Of a stretch of DNA of 64,000 nucleotides, positions 1 to 11,404 are shown one piece after another. The first letter of the stretch is position 1. Every line of letters begins with the position of its first letter. Origin of the DNA: Anniella stebbinsi (Eukaryota; Chordata; Lepidosauria; Squamata; Anniellidae). The position numbers and the translations under genes are program-made. The notes beneath the pieces are model-generated. The model was not told the origin of the DNA, did no database searches, and saw only the letters and a program-made list of their open reading frames with translations. The stretch covers positions 91,606,609 through 91,670,608 of the forward strand of contig JARDYH010000003.1 of the NCBI GenBank assembly GCA_029215795.1, read 5' to 3'.

Positions 1-933
1 TGGAACGGAAGGGACCCACCCTTCTTGCAAGTAGCCTGAGAGGCCTATATGTATGCTATGGTTCCATAAAACACACGCACGCACAATGTGGCATTACACT
101 CTGCTTCCTGAGATCGTCAGTTTTTGTTGTATAAAGTTTCCATCCATTGATTTACCATGGATATATAACCAAAAGTGTGTGGGCAAAGGTTGCTGAAATC
201 TCAAAAGCCAGACAGGGAGCAGAGGAGGGCTTCTAATGGTCAGAGTGCAGGGCCTCACTGTGCTCCACAGGCTTCAACTATTCCACTTACCATGGTAAGA
301 GTGGTATCACCTCTGACAAACGTAATGCGCAACAAGCCTTGCTTCCAATTTTGAAGCTGCAGAGATAGGCAGGGATGGCACTGGGAGTTGAGCAGCAATC
401 CCTACATTCTCTAGAGCTCCAATGTTGAGTTGGGCCAAACAACCACCCATCATTGGTCTTTCCTACCCCAGAGTAGGAAAGCACAGCGCGGACTTGCTTG
501 AGTGCTGCTACTTGATTACTCAGGATGCATTCAAACAGGGGTGTCCAAAGCAGCTTGTTCCTCTCCCTGCTGGCATTTCGCAAGAAAAAGACTGGAAGAG
601 GCCTTGCCAAGAGAGAGTGAGTAGGGAAGGGGAAACTGTTGACTACAATAATTGGCTTGACTAACGTATCAAAATTTGTAGATTCTTGGTCCTCCCTAAC
701 TCCTTGTCTCTCCTCAGGTCTAACAAAATCAAAATTAAATGATCTTGACATAAAATGGCCGCTTCCCCCCAAATTCTTTGCATATCCTTTCCCATATTGC
801 TTGGTCTGGCATAGCTTTCATATTCCTATCTATAGCATAATGCGAACTTAAACTCCACTTCCAATATGATTTCAAATTAATGTCAGGAATGAACTAGCTA
901 ATTTTCAACCCAACCTTATTCTAATTCTATTTT
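1..933. other. No recognisable feature (AT-rich non-coding)
   Basis: I see no repeat or exon I can name here. A 161-codon open frame on the minus strand (287-772) is the longest in this part. It has no domain I recognise, mixes low-complexity and basic residues, and ends in a TGG-TAA context that also resembles a splice donor. I treat it as a chance ORF. Confidence 0.4.
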
Positions 934-1600
934 TAGGGCTGTGCACAGTTCCGAACCCAGATCCTGGATCCGGATCAAATCGGGGTGATCCGGACCTCCC
1001 AGTTCCAGATCTGATTCGAACCGGGGAGGTCCGGACTGGTCCAGATCTGATTGGTCCAGATCAATCCAGACCAAACCAGAGATCTGGGGCACATTGCCCT
1101 GCCAGGTCCCTAGGTGTCAGCTGCACAGCCGGCACCCAGGGACACCAGGCTGTCAGTGAATCCATTGAACTCACAGTCCTCCCCCCACTATCCCTGCTTA
1201 CCTGCTGCCTCTTCGCCGCCACCACAGATGGTGGTGGATGGCAGCATGGACCATGACAGGTGAGGGGGGGGAGAGTCCCCACTCACCCGCCACGGTCCGC
1301 GCTCCCGTCCACTGCAGTCCGCTCTACTGAGAATCAGGCTGAGGCCTGGTTCTCAGTACATCAGATGGCAGCGGACATCAGCAGGTAAGCAAGGAGAGTG
1401 AGGGAGGGTGGTGAGTCCTTTTCCCCATAGACTTGCAAGTCTATGAGGAAAAGGAGGATCTCCAGATCTTGATCCGGAGATCCAGATTGGGCCCCGGATC
1501 CAGTTCAAAGTGGACCGGGTCCGGATCATACAGATCCAGATCGCGACGGTACAGACTTAACAGATCTGGATCCGGATCAGGGGGTCCATGCACACCCCTA
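934..1600. mobile_element. GATC-rich foldback DNA element with inverted ends
   Basis: The ends are inverted copies: the left starts TAGGGCTGTGCA and the right ends TGCACACCCCTA. Inside both ends are dense runs of GATCCGGATC and CCAGATC words, so the first and last 150 bp can pair. The middle is GC-rich and has no coding signal. Candidate 8-bp flanks (tctatttt and ctttttac) match only partly, so a target duplication is not proved. The AGGG-GTGTGCA tip suits a non-autonomous hAT-like element common in squamate genomes, but that assignment is from memory. GC and CpG content stand well above the surrounding DNA. Confidence 0.55.
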
Positions 1601-4600
1601 CTTTTTACACTGAAATTCTCATTAATAAGATAATAAGAAAATGAGTCAGGCTAAGTTTCATTTTCAAAACTATTTTAAAATGTATAAACCAAAATGAAAT
1701 TAGAAAAAAAAAATTTTTTTTAATAAAATCTTATTTTTTTCACAAGTAATTAAAAACTCCTGAAGCATTAAACTACAAAAATGGAGTTGCTTGTGCTATT
1801 TCTGGATCCACCAGTGTACAGGATGCAAAGTAAAACTTTCTTTTATTCATTTCATACTGAAATTGTTAAAACTGCATTAGCCAGTCATAATAATAAATGG
1901 ATATTTTCCAATTTTTTAAAGGTCTGCCCATTTCCAAACAATTACATAAACTAACATTGCATCAATAATTAATAGTTAAATACGATAGACACGGTAGTGT
2001 TTACCAGCTGTAACTATTTTACTCAAGGGAAGTCATCGTAGTTCAGCTGCAGTCCTTTATACAAATGAAGTTGGAATACTTCAATGGCCATGAAAATTTT
2101 ATTCAGCCCCACAGAGTAATAAAAGCATCAGCCTATAGCCTTTTATGGCATATTAGTTACAAGCCACAAATACTATAAGAAATTCAGCTGCGGTACTACA
2201 ATTCTCTTCAATCCACAAAAGATAAAAACAAATAAAAGATAATTTGTGATTCTTCTCTTGAGTGGTACCTTTGCAAAGAGTTATTCACAACCTTTTTCTG
2301 AAATGAGCACACTTTAGTATGAGATACAGAAATGGAGAAAAAGAGGAATTAATCTAAGTTGCCTATTCTTACACTGCACAGACCTCTCTAGATAAGATTA
2401 CAGCTCAAGACAATCCTCTACATTATAAAACATGTCAATGGACAACCCCCTCTGGAAAAACTTCTTCAGCAAAGGCACTTCTGGCATAAGAGAGCACTAT
2501 TTTAATCTGTATTGTGCTCTGGCGCCTCTTAAGTAGTGTCTCTGAACAGATATGGTTGAATGCTGTTGAATGGCTAAATCCAAGAAAATATATGTAGATT
2601 TCTGAGAATTCCGGATAACATTTACAGCCATTTATAACTGAAGCTGAGAAATATTAGAAAGTAAGGAACTTGATTGTTCATGGATTTTCTTGTAGCACAC
2701 AATGAACGTATTAAGTTGAGGCTGGTTAAAGTACATAGATGCTCTCCGTGCTTGCTGGAGTTGTTTCCCTTGTAGCTATGTAAAGGCCAGATGGATTTGG
2801 TAGGAAAAGCAGAGACAAAAGTTTCTAGCTATGGCAAGGTGCAGGATGTAAAAAACCGAGCCAGCTACAAAAGCCAGACTAAATATTCAAGGCGAGTCTG
2901 CCTTCGCTCCTGAAGATTTCAGAGACTGAGGGTGCAGTTGTCTAGGAGTGCTCCTTAAATATCACTTCGAGAGACACCCACCCAGTCTCTGTGGAGATGG
3001 TGTAAATCCAACTGAAGATATAAGGACCAGAGCTCCTCTTATCTGAGGAGGCATACATTGAAATTTCACCGAGTTGAAATAAGGCAGCTATATATACTGC
3101 AACTGGGTATCCAGTATCCTCTTTCCTCCAGCTGCACTCCTTGTTACTAAAAGAAAAAAGAAAAAAGTTCCAAACCCACCTAATCAGAAACCTATACAGA
3201 GGTTTGCATCTAATGGTGTCTTTCCACTTCCACCACTTTCGGAAATCCCATTTGTATCCTTGCACAAGTGTTGAATCCAATACTTTGATTCTGCTAATGC
3301 AAGGCATTATGACAGAACACAACCAACTCTTGTCATTTGTCCGTTGGTCTAACCTATAATATCCATAATTATGTACCGAAAGATTAAGCCTCAGGATGAA
3401 AAGTACAGCCCAATTAAGTGTCCAAAAGTTTGTTAAATTTCAGCGCCCCTGTCATAATGTTCCTCAATATATCTGTGAGTCTGTCCACAACTCTAGATTA
3501 TCTTCATTGCCATGCACAGAAGTACCACTAGGAAGCCAAGCATGATGTGAAGTTAGACAATTCCTAGTATACAGTCTGGGCCCCCAAATGCCTCCTCCGC
3601 TTAGGAAAAGTGGTACTAAGGAAAAGGTCCTTAATGCACAGTTAAGGACTAATGTACTAGCAACTAGGTGACAAACATCTCCCACTGCCCTTAAATTCCA
3701 CACTGAAAATGGCAAACTGGGCCATGACAATTACCATGATACTAAAGAAAGGCTAAAAATAGCAGTATACAGTACAAACGGGATAGGATGACCACAGTTG
3801 AATTTGGTACTTACATTAGGGACATTGTAAGAAAGTCTCCATAGAAATATAGGCCTGAAAGGTCCAAAGGTCACCAAAGTTCAGGCTTTGCTATTCACCA
3901 AGCCCACAAAAATCAATGTATGCAGTTCACAGAACACAGCATACCATATAGCAGAGAACTTTGTTAAAGGAAGCATACATGGAAAGGGAGAAGTCAGATC
4001 CAAAGAAGTTCATGATACAATATTTTCATTTTTAAATCCTTATATGAAATGGCCTCAGCGATATAGATCTTACATAGACAAAGAGTAGGGTTATATTCAG
4101 ACATCCTTCTTTGGAACAACACAAAAATGGGCAGTTTTTCCCTGCAAAAGCAAAGGACAGAGGGTTTATTAAAAAGACCAGCAAGGTGAATGCGGAAGTC
4201 AGCTTTGAAAGGGACTATAAATAAACAGAAAGCATTCAGAATCCTATTGAATAAGAAGTCATCAGCAAGAGCAGTAGTAGAGAGATAATTGTTTTATCCT
4301 TTGCTGACCTACAAGGCAAAGGTTAAACAGTATAGCATCCTTACGATGCCAGATGATGTGAAGATGAAGAAGTGTGAGGAAAGGAGGGAGAACATACTGG
4401 CTTTTCCCCAGATCAAAGTCTGGGCACAGGCCAGATGCCTTGTCCCAATTTCAATCAGACTTTGCTAACAAAGTGATTTAGATTGCTCAATCACCCTGGA
4501 GTCTGGCTATGTTTACATGAAAGGGAAATGTTTCATATATTGTAAGCACCATGAACCCCTGAATAAACTGAGAGTTCACATTGTCCAAAAACCAGACTAG

Positions 4601-4681
4601 AGCAGCCAGGACCAGTAATTCACTGTCTCCCATAACAGGCAACAGGAAGCTTTTCCCCTCCACACCCTGGAAAAAGAATGC
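1601..4681. other. Long AT-rich stretch without recognisable gene
   Basis: About 3 kb of intron-like sequence. I found no domain-bearing ORF, no convincing splice-bounded exon, and no repeat I can name. ORFs at 2942-3322 and 3464-3730 (minus) look like chance. Confidence 0.4.
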
Positions 4682-4900
4682 ATTGTTATTATTACATTTA
4701 TATCCCACTCTTTTTCTTCCTTAACGAACTCATCAAGGCGGTGTACATAACCATCCTCACCATTTTATCCTCACAATAACAACCCTGTGAAGTAGGTTGG
4801 TCTGAGAGTCTGTGATTGGCCCAAAGTCGCCCAGTGAACAATCCAGGGTCAAGTGGGGACTAGAACCCAGATCTCCCAACTCCCAGTCCAAGGTTGCTTT
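4682..4900 (-). repeat. Sauria-type SINE relic
   Basis: Read on the minus strand, the 3' end is Bov-B/RTE-like: a GGCGGTGTACATA-type junction, the CCTTGATGAGTTC region and an AGAAAAAGAGTGG segment, then a short (attatt) tail. Upstream are the usual Sauria SINE body words (CCTGTGAAGTAGG, GCCCAAAGTCGCCCAGTG) and a region like GGGAGATCTGGGTTC, which is the tRNA B-box side of the head. The extreme tRNA-like 5' end is degenerate. A better preserved copy lies at 59026-59245 in the same orientation. Such SINEs are specific to lepidosaurs, which is one of the stronger clues to the organism. Confidence 0.75.
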
Positions 4901-4944
4901 ACAAGATAGGTTTAAAGCTCTTTCAAGTCTCATTAAAAATTTTA

Positions 4945-5241
4945 CCTCTACATGAGTGGAGCGCAAATCGGGAGTTGAGGTGCGTTATCTATCCGATTAT
5001 GCGCATTATCGAATGCGCGTTAAATAGCGTGTTTTATTTTGCTGCGGCCGTTAAAGCGCATTTTGACTATGTGAACAAGCGATTCTCCGCATTACCTACT
5101 TCTAAAGCACATTTCAAACAACCGGTAAGGCCACCAGTTGTGCGCTCAACTACCTCCTGCGTACAGTCATTTACCATAAAGCGCTTCCGAGAAGATGCGC
5201 ATAATCGGAGAACCAGGCGTCAAACCGAATTCTTGTAGAGG
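4945..5241. mobile_element. CpG-rich foldback MITE-like element
   Basis: The segment begins CCTCTACA and ends TGTAGAGG. Inside it, TCCGATTATGCGCAT (left, about 4991-5005) is matched by a perfect 15-bp inverted copy ATGCGCATAATCGGA (right, about 5196-5210), with further patchy pairing between the arms. CpG is frequent throughout (GCGC, TGCGC, CGAAT), unlike the CpG-poor DNA on both sides. A 114-codon ORF (4894-5238, plus) covers it but has no recognisable domain and is probably an accident of low stop frequency. I infer a non-autonomous DNA transposon. No clean target duplication was found. Confidence 0.5.
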
Positions 5242-5544
5242 GGGACCAACACTCTCGCCACATGGCCATTTTCCATTCTACTAGCCCTCCCTTTAGCCTG
5301 CCACACTGCATCTGCAAGCTCCACTAAGTAGCAATATGCTTTCATAATCACCGGTGTGTGCAAATCCCCACCCCCTCCTTATACAACTTTGAAATGCAAA
5401 GCTTCTAGCGCCACATGTAAAACAAAAGAAAAAATAAAGCCATGTTGTTATGCTCAGGTAATCCTGCACAACTGGGCAACCAACACAGCCCAGCAGCCCA
5501 ACTCCCCACAGCCCCCGACAAGCAACAAATACACACAAACAGGA

Positions 5545-5590
5545 GGTTCTGTGTGTGTGCATGTACACACACATGTACACACACACAGAG
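5545..5590. repeat. (TG/CA)n-rich microsatellite
   Basis: An impure run of GTGTGTGTGC and ACACACACATG words. Simple repeat with no functional inference. Confidence 0.8.
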
Positions 5591-5604
5591 ATAGATAACA
5601 CATA

Positions 5605-5690
5605 CCCGATGTTAGTCCTACTTAGAGCAGACCCATTGAACTGAATGGGAATTATGTTAGACTAAAACTGGATGCTATATGTATATGGCT
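5605..5690. repeat. Short quasi-palindromic repeat, ACTCAGAAGTAAGTCCC family
   Basis: Diverged copy of a family whose core reads like GCAGACCCATTGAACTGAAT here and is roughly its own reverse complement. Other copies are at 10805-10930, 38478-38550, 38765-38845, 42815-42905, 56040-56090, 56366-56450 and the split copy at 62855-63475. I recognise it as a very common squamate interspersed repeat but cannot name the family securely. Confidence 0.5.
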
Positions 5691-6107
5691 CTGTGGATCA
5701 CAACCTAAATTTTCTATAAAACTAAAAAAAATATTGCACATAAAAGAAACCAAACATATTAGTCCAGGAGCATATGTAGAAAAATTATGCCCCGTGGCAA
5801 AATTACTGAAAAGAATGTGTGGTTCATTTTACTTGATCAGAATCTACCGGTAGATGCTTGCCATGAAAATTCACAAAATCATGAGTATCTCTGTAAATAG
5901 CAGATGGTTTTTAATTTATAAGGTCTCATTTTGTAGGCACTTCACATAAATATAAACATGAGCCCCATGGCAGAACAGTTTGTCCCAGGTCAATCAAATC
6001 AAGGTTTAAGGCAGGGAGAGGGAATCAAAGGTTAAGATGCCCAATCAAGGTTTAAGGTACCCACAGTTCCTGGCTCAAGACCTTCTGCTTAATATTTGCT
6101 GGGATTA

Positions 6108-6735
6108 TGTAAACCAAACTCTCTCACCTACACATGTTGTGTGGAGGGAGTTTTTTAACCAATGGTTGGTTATTTGACTGAAATAACCAACATGAATAAT
6201 CAATATTGTGCAGAGTTGACTACTTGAACCACCATTGGTTATTGTGTTGTGTGGAGGGTACCGTTGGTTATTTCCTCTGTCACATTTGGTTATTTCGTCA
6301 GCCACAGAGTTGCGAGGCAAAATTGGTCAAAGCAGTGGCTGCCACTCTAGTCCAGCTGGCAGGACAGATTTTCAGCAGCAGTGACTGATGGAATACTAGC
6401 AGGAGGACTGGGGGTGGGGAGAGGATGGGGGATGAGTGAGTCAACTCAGCGTGGACTAATAGACAACACAATGCTGATCCTAATCCACACCACGGTTGAC
6501 TGAACAACTGTTGAGTTGATTATTACCCCACCATTGACTATTGTGTTCTCTGAACGCAACCAATGGCTGGTTATTGCGTCACCTCTCAGAACCTTTTTCA
6601 CACCATGGTTAGTTATTTGGCCAAAATGACCAACGCAAATAACCAACATTGTGCAGAGTTGATTATTTGAACAACCGTTGGTTATTGTGTCATGTGTCGG
6701 GTACTGTTGACTATTTTGGCCATTGTTTTGTGAAT
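6108..6735. mobile_element. Long-form GACAACAC-superfamily MITE complex
   Basis: A 0.6-kb block built of words such as GGTTATTGTGTTGTGTGG, AACCAACATTGTGCAGAGTT and AACCACCATTGGTTATTG in both orientations. They form nested inverted repeats around a GC-richer centre (TGCCACTCTAGTCCAGCTGG, near 6340). The same centre recurs at 48780-48850, 49710-49800 and 50520-50640, so this is one family. Several short ORFs (6446-6925 minus and others) are products of the repeat and not genes. Tips resemble those of the 222-bp copies at 10565 and 46792, which have 3-bp TAT duplications. I infer a PIF/Harbinger-like non-autonomous group. Internal rearrangement makes exact ends uncertain. Confidence 0.55.
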
Positions 6736-7269
6736 GGCAGTTGTCAAGGCAATCATTACTGTCTGTCCTGTTTTGCATTTCAATTCCCTTTACATCTCCG
6801 CCACTCACATAATGCCTATGGAAACCCCACCACAGGACATGTTCAAAACAGTACCCTCCAGCAACCAAGGTATATCCCTTCGTGCACCCATCACAAAACC
6901 AGCTTTCTGTGTCTCTAACAATCAATTCTCCATCTTCATCCCAAAGAATGGGTCCCTTCTAAGGGATCATTTCCCTCTTCTCACGCTCCTTCCTTGAGAT
7001 CCCCATTCTCTGTATCTGCAGAGGAATTGTCAACCTAGGATTGGGGTGCTTGAGTCCTCTCTCTGAAGCTTTCATCTACAAACCCAATACACTAGGCACT
7101 AGACTGATTTTGAATTAAGGTGTCAGAACTGCACATCTTTCCAGTATCTCCATTACATGTATGTAATTGCTGATTTCATTGGTGCCTGCACTAAAAAGAC
7201 GTCTGTAACTGCCAGAGCTCCTAGCACTAGGACTGCTGGGATATGGGGTGAATCACTTGGAGGAATCAG

Positions 7270-7432
7270 GTGCTCCACTAACCACTTTGCGGTTAAGCAT
7301 GTGGTTAAGGAAAACGTAACCACAAAAGGGTTAACAGTGTGTCTGCAAGCCTTCCGGATGTGGTTGGTGTTAACCACAGCTGAACATGGTTAAGCTAACC
7401 ACAAAGCCCTGAGTGTCGTCTGAACAGGACCA
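7270..7432. mobile_element. MITE fragment of the GACAACAC superfamily
   Basis: Inverted words AACCACTTTGCGGTTAAGC (left) and GCTAACCACAAAGC (right) bracket a short interior rich in GGTTAA. The right tip reads GTCGTCTGAACAGGACC, like the tips of other superfamily copies. The left tip is not recognisable, so the copy is partial. Confidence 0.45.
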
Positions 7433-8109
7433 GAGAGAGAGAACAAATGCATCATATATACATTATACACATGTACACTATACGTTGTATTGTTAAATGC
7501 CACTTCGAAGAACACTCCAAGGTAAACAGAGCAAAACAAGAACTCACTTCCCCTTCCTTCAGCTGAGCTGTTGCAATTTATCATATGACAAGCCTGAGCC
7601 TTTAACAGAGATTATAATAGCTACCTTGCAACACAGAGTCATTCATCCATAAACCAAAGCGTGCCAAGTTTCTACAGCTAATGCTTATGGTACCCTGCAA
7701 GGTTTCATCATTAAAGTTAAGGTCACAGAACATTCCCTATTGCATATTCCCTTATGTTAACAAGGGAATGGTTAGGGTGGTCTACATGGTCACTCTCCAG
7801 ACTGATTCTCTTCAGAGGGCTTCAATATAGCCTCTCTTCACTGACATTTATAGAAGTGCTAGCAATTCCATTTCTGCTCACATATGCCACTGCATTCTGA
7901 ATCGCCTACTTCACCTATCCATAAAGAAATGTGCAATAGTTCCAATAGCCTCCAAACAATTCTGCGAATGGAGGTGGAAGCCGTGGCTTGCAACAGCTTG
8001 TATCCAAAAGCTACAAAACCAGGTGCCCGATTTCCAGGCTAGAAGACACTGCAACTGTTCTTGTCAGCTGTGGCTAAGTAACATGAGTGGTTGTTTTTCA
8101 GTCTCCAGG
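7433..8109. other. No recognisable feature
   Basis: AT-rich sequence without a nameable repeat, exon or RNA gene. Confidence 0.4.
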
Positions 8110-8415
8110 CTTTTCAGTCATCCGTCCACCATGGCTCATTTAAGTCACAATGAGTTGCAGCACGTGCCAGGCAGTTTTTGAATATTCAAGCAGCAGCATC
8201 CAAACCCAGGTAGTAGGGGTTTGCTTGAGAGTTAAGCAGGGGTTGTGTGAGGGTGAAACAATCCTCATATAACCTTAGAACGGGCCATGTGTTATGTGAG
8301 GGCTGTTTAACCTTTGCACAACCCCCACTGCCTGGGTTTGGATGACATGACCATACAAAATAGCCACCATACAAAATGGCCACCAGCACGTGAACCATTT
8401 GAGTGACTCAGAGCC
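8110..8415. mobile_element. MITE, CATCCAAACCCAGG subtype
   Basis: Inner inverted repeats are clear: CATCCAAACCCAGG-TAGTAGGGGTT on the left (from 8198) and AACCCCCACTG-CCTGGGTTTGGATG on the right (ending 8344). Outside them are AATATTCAAG and ACAAAATGGCCACCAGCACGTG words that match the interior of the element at 60690-60963. I infer one subfamily with the copies at 40361-40880 and 60690-60963. It has no coding capacity. Confidence 0.5.
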
Positions 8416-9785
8416 TGGAGGTTTAGCTCCTAATGCTAGAAGGGATATCTCAGTATGGTTGTTTGTGGATCATGTTCTAAAACTATGAAGGACAATTGCA
8501 TGCTAAAGTGATTTCTCTACAATAACAAATTTCCTCCCCCACCCCATGCCCAATACATACCATTAAACATGAAATACCTCCATCTTTTAAAAACAGATCT
8601 TCGCCATCTTTTTAAAAACTATACATCCTAATTATTTGCTTAATTCCCCCCAAAAAAGAATTGTGCTTTTTTACTGATATCCCATCTCCATTCTCAATTA
8701 TATAGTATAGACAGGGATTTTTATAGCCTCTGAAAGCCATGGCAGCTGAAGCCCAGAACCAAAAGGCCTTTTTTTTTTTAAAGGAAGAAAAAAGCTTTTA
8801 TTTCCATAGAAGTGAGCTTTGAAAGTTAAGACTAATTTTTCAAAATTCATCATAAAAATGTTATGTGCCTTGTATTGTTAGATCCAGACAAGGATCAACA
8901 AATACGGCAACCATCAAACTTAATTCTGACAGCCGTGAAGGGAAGCCTCTAGTACTCTATAGAAGTAAGAAGCCATTAGGAATTCCAAAAGGCAGAGAGG
9001 GTCTCTCACAACCACAGAGCCATGGGCTAAAGAGAGGGCTACAAATTCAAAGGCTGCCAGCTACTTCTTCCCTGTAAAACCTTTCACTGGGCAACAAATA
9101 CAAAAAGAATACACTTTTGGTGTCTCTGTGGAGAGGAAGGTAGCAGAACCTCACTGGCTTACCTTTGTGGGCTCCTGGATCCAGCGTGTCTCTATAAGGA
9201 ACAAGTAGTGAGGAAAACCCTTCACTGGTTTGCTTTTAAAATACTTTGACTTCCAATGCCCTTGTCAGCATTTCCAATTTTCTCTCACAGCACAAAGCAT
9301 CCTCTTATCAATACCATTAGCAGATGTTATACTGGGTGTAAGTCTGATGTCGGATTTGTACTGTAGAGGATAGTGGCTACTGTTTTCGGATATAAGTATA
9401 ACAGTATTTGAGCATTACAACAATCCTCATTGGTCCCACATAAGCATTTTCTTATCCAAACAGCAGTGACATTTCATTTACTATCACCAGGGAAGATTCT
9501 GCCCCCTTTCCTCGGATAGCTTTCACGCCAACCATGGCATTCTAAACCTTTGTCCGAGGTAGCAAGATTTTAAACAGCGGAGTGTAGAGCATTTAGCCAT
9601 GGGACTGTAGAGCAGAAGAGAAGCACATTCTGGCCTCTTCTATTAGCCAGAGCACCTAGGGCTGCTGGAAGGCTGTGTCCTCTACCTCCCAGGAACAACA
9701 TAATGCTCAGGGGGAGACCAGCTTGGCCTCATGCATTGGCAGAGGAGACACTGATGCAGGTAGTTTGTTTCCTCGTCCCTAGCAG
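8416..9785. other. Non-coding stretch with one weak exon candidate
   Basis: AT-rich sequence without recognisable repeats, apart from the possible 29-nt minus-strand exon at 9163-9191 listed separately. Confidence 0.35.
9163..9191 (-). other. Candidate 29-nt minus-strand exon (weak)
   Basis: On the minus strand a pyrimidine-rich stretch ends in CCTTATAG. A 29-nt segment follows, then a good donor, AAAG|GTAAGC (donor 9157-9162). The segment is open in at least one frame and reads TRWIQEPTK there. It lies on the same strand as the CpG-island donor at 39228-39233, so it could be an exon of that gene. A 29-nt segment between chance splice signals is expected fairly often in a window this size, and I do not recognise the peptide. 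Confidence 0.12.
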
Positions 9786-9789
9786 AAAG

Positions 9790-10200
9790 ACCAGTTAGCT
9801 CTAACTGGCAGTTGTCCCTGGGACCAGAGAGCAGGAGGGAAGCAAACCGCCTGCCTAGAGAGACCTGGGACTGCAGACATAAGGGGGGAAAATGGCCTGG
9901 CCCCATCCATTGGACAAAGGAACAAGAGCTCCCAATTGCTGTTCAAGCAAGAACACCAGCAAGGGAAGATCAGCCTGATGCACAGTTCATTTAAATGCCC
10001 ACTTACAGCTTACCACCTCATTCTGGATTTGAAAAAAATGATCTTTCTCATTTTCCTTTTCTCTCCACTCTCCTTTCCTTATGCGTCTGATCATTTTCAA
10101 TCACTGCCAGAGTCTGCCTCTCTTTTTTTTATTGTTATGAATCACTTTGGGAGACAACGATTGTCTGAAAAGCGGAATAAAAATGCAGTAGATAAATGAT
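9790..10200 (+). repeat. Retroposon 3' part (pair with 20940-21300)
   Basis: The segment around 9935-10010 (AACACCAGCAAGGGAAGATCAGCC, then CCACTTACAGCTTACCACC) resembles 21070-21140 in the same order. Both copies end in a tail of the type CACTTTGGGAGACAACGATTG or GCTTTGGGAGCCAATATTGG, followed by an AAAGCGG-AATAAAAATG or AGGATAAAAATATAAAC end. That layout suits a LINE or SINE 3' untranslated region with an A-rich tail. I cannot name the family. No ORF with a recognisable domain is present. Confidence 0.45.
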
Positions 10201-10564
10201 ATTAAACAAAAAGACACAAATAACCACTTAAAGATTCTGAAGCTTATTCCTCCAAACACACCACTATTTAATTTTATTTGGACTAACCCAAGGTTGCCAC
10301 AGAAACAGAAATGGTGACTAATAATAAGCAGTTTGTTTATATCTTTCCAGGGAGCTCCCAGGAACCTAAAGTGTCACTTTCCAAAAACAATTATTACAGC
10401 TGTGTATGTTTGTAGTACTTCCAAAAAGGGTGGAAATGAAGAAATGGAATTAAAAGGGTCTGACTGGAGTTGAACCTTTTTGGCTCATTATGAACACAGA
10501 ATGCAGTGGAAGCCTGACTCCCTCCAAAAGAAAAATGCCTGCAGTAGAATGGAAGAGAAACTAT

Positions 10565-10786
10565 GGCTCAATTCGGACGACACGATAGTCAATGGTGGAG
10601 TAATAATCAACTTTACAGTTGTTCAACTAGGGGGTACTCCCCAGACAACATGGTAATAAATAATCAACTGTGGTGTGGATTAGGATCAGCGCTGAGTTGA
10701 CTATGGCAGCATTCGGATGACACAATAGTCAAAACAACTGACGTTTCCCCCACACCAGTTGTTTATTGTGTCGTCCGAATTGAGCC
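10565..10786 (+). mobile_element. 222-bp MITE with TAT target duplication (copy A)
   Basis: Starts GGCTCAATTCGGACGACAC and ends GTGTCGTCCGAATTGAGCC, a long near-perfect terminal inverted repeat. TAT flanks both ends (10562-10564 and 10787-10789). The interior carries GTACTCCCCAGACAACATGG and CAACTGTGGTGTGGATTAGG. A second copy of exactly the same length lies inverted at 46792-47013. A 3-bp TWA-like duplication and G-rich tips fit PIF/Harbinger non-autonomous elements. It has no ORF, so mobilisation would need a transposase in trans. Confidence 0.85.
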
Positions 10787-10804
10787 TATGACTGGGCTCG
10801 CACA

Positions 10805-10930
10805 ACACGACAACCCACAAGGCTGCAATCCTGTGCACACTTACTTGGAAGTGAGCAGCACTGAATTCAGTTCGACTTGCTTCCCTGAGAAAATATTACA
10901 CAGGCTTTTCCAAGGGAAACATCGCACAGG
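10805..10930. repeat. Short quasi-palindromic repeat, ACTCAGAAGTAAGTCCC family
   Basis: Contains CTGCAATCCTGTGCACACTTACTTGG on the left and a CACAGGATTGCATG inverted match on the right, with a GAATTCAGT core between. It starts about 20 bp after the 222-bp MITE. Confidence 0.5.
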
Positions 10931-11404
10931 ATTGCATGTCAAAAAATGTGCTGCAATGCAACATCCCCCCTCAGGGCTTTGGTGCACAGTCAGGTGACAG
11001 GGAGTGCTGAAAATATGCACTTTCACTTGTGTGAGGCTGCCTGGGTTTATGTAACACTTCATTTCAAAAATATCACCTATCGGCATTGTGCTTCTATGAC
11101 TCAGGAAAGTGCTGGAAGTTCTCATTATGATGAACAGCAGCGCTGCAGGTCCACAGACGACAGAAATACTAGCTCCCATTGCATTGATCTGCCCATAAAC
11201 CTAATTATTTGTTTCTCTGTGTATTTCCAATGTGTCTGTTTCACTGAGAACTTGAATAGCTTATTCAGAAGGGGAAACTACGAGGTCAGCTTGGCATGTT
11301 AGAGTAAGCCTGTAGATATCTACTATGCTACCTGAAAGTAGACACAAAATACCTACTTATTTCTTCCAGTTTTCCATTTAAGAAAAGCATAAACAGGGCT
11401 AATT

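Noticed and set aside
287..772. 161-codon minus-strand ORF as a gene
   Set aside because: No recognisable domain, irregular composition, and no promoter or splice context that supports it.
4894..5238. 114-codon ORF as a small gene
   Set aside because: It coincides with a foldback, CpG-rich element whose structure explains the lack of stops.
6446..6925. 159-codon minus-strand ORF
   Set aside because: It lies inside the MITE block, and the protein text repeats with the inverted DNA words.
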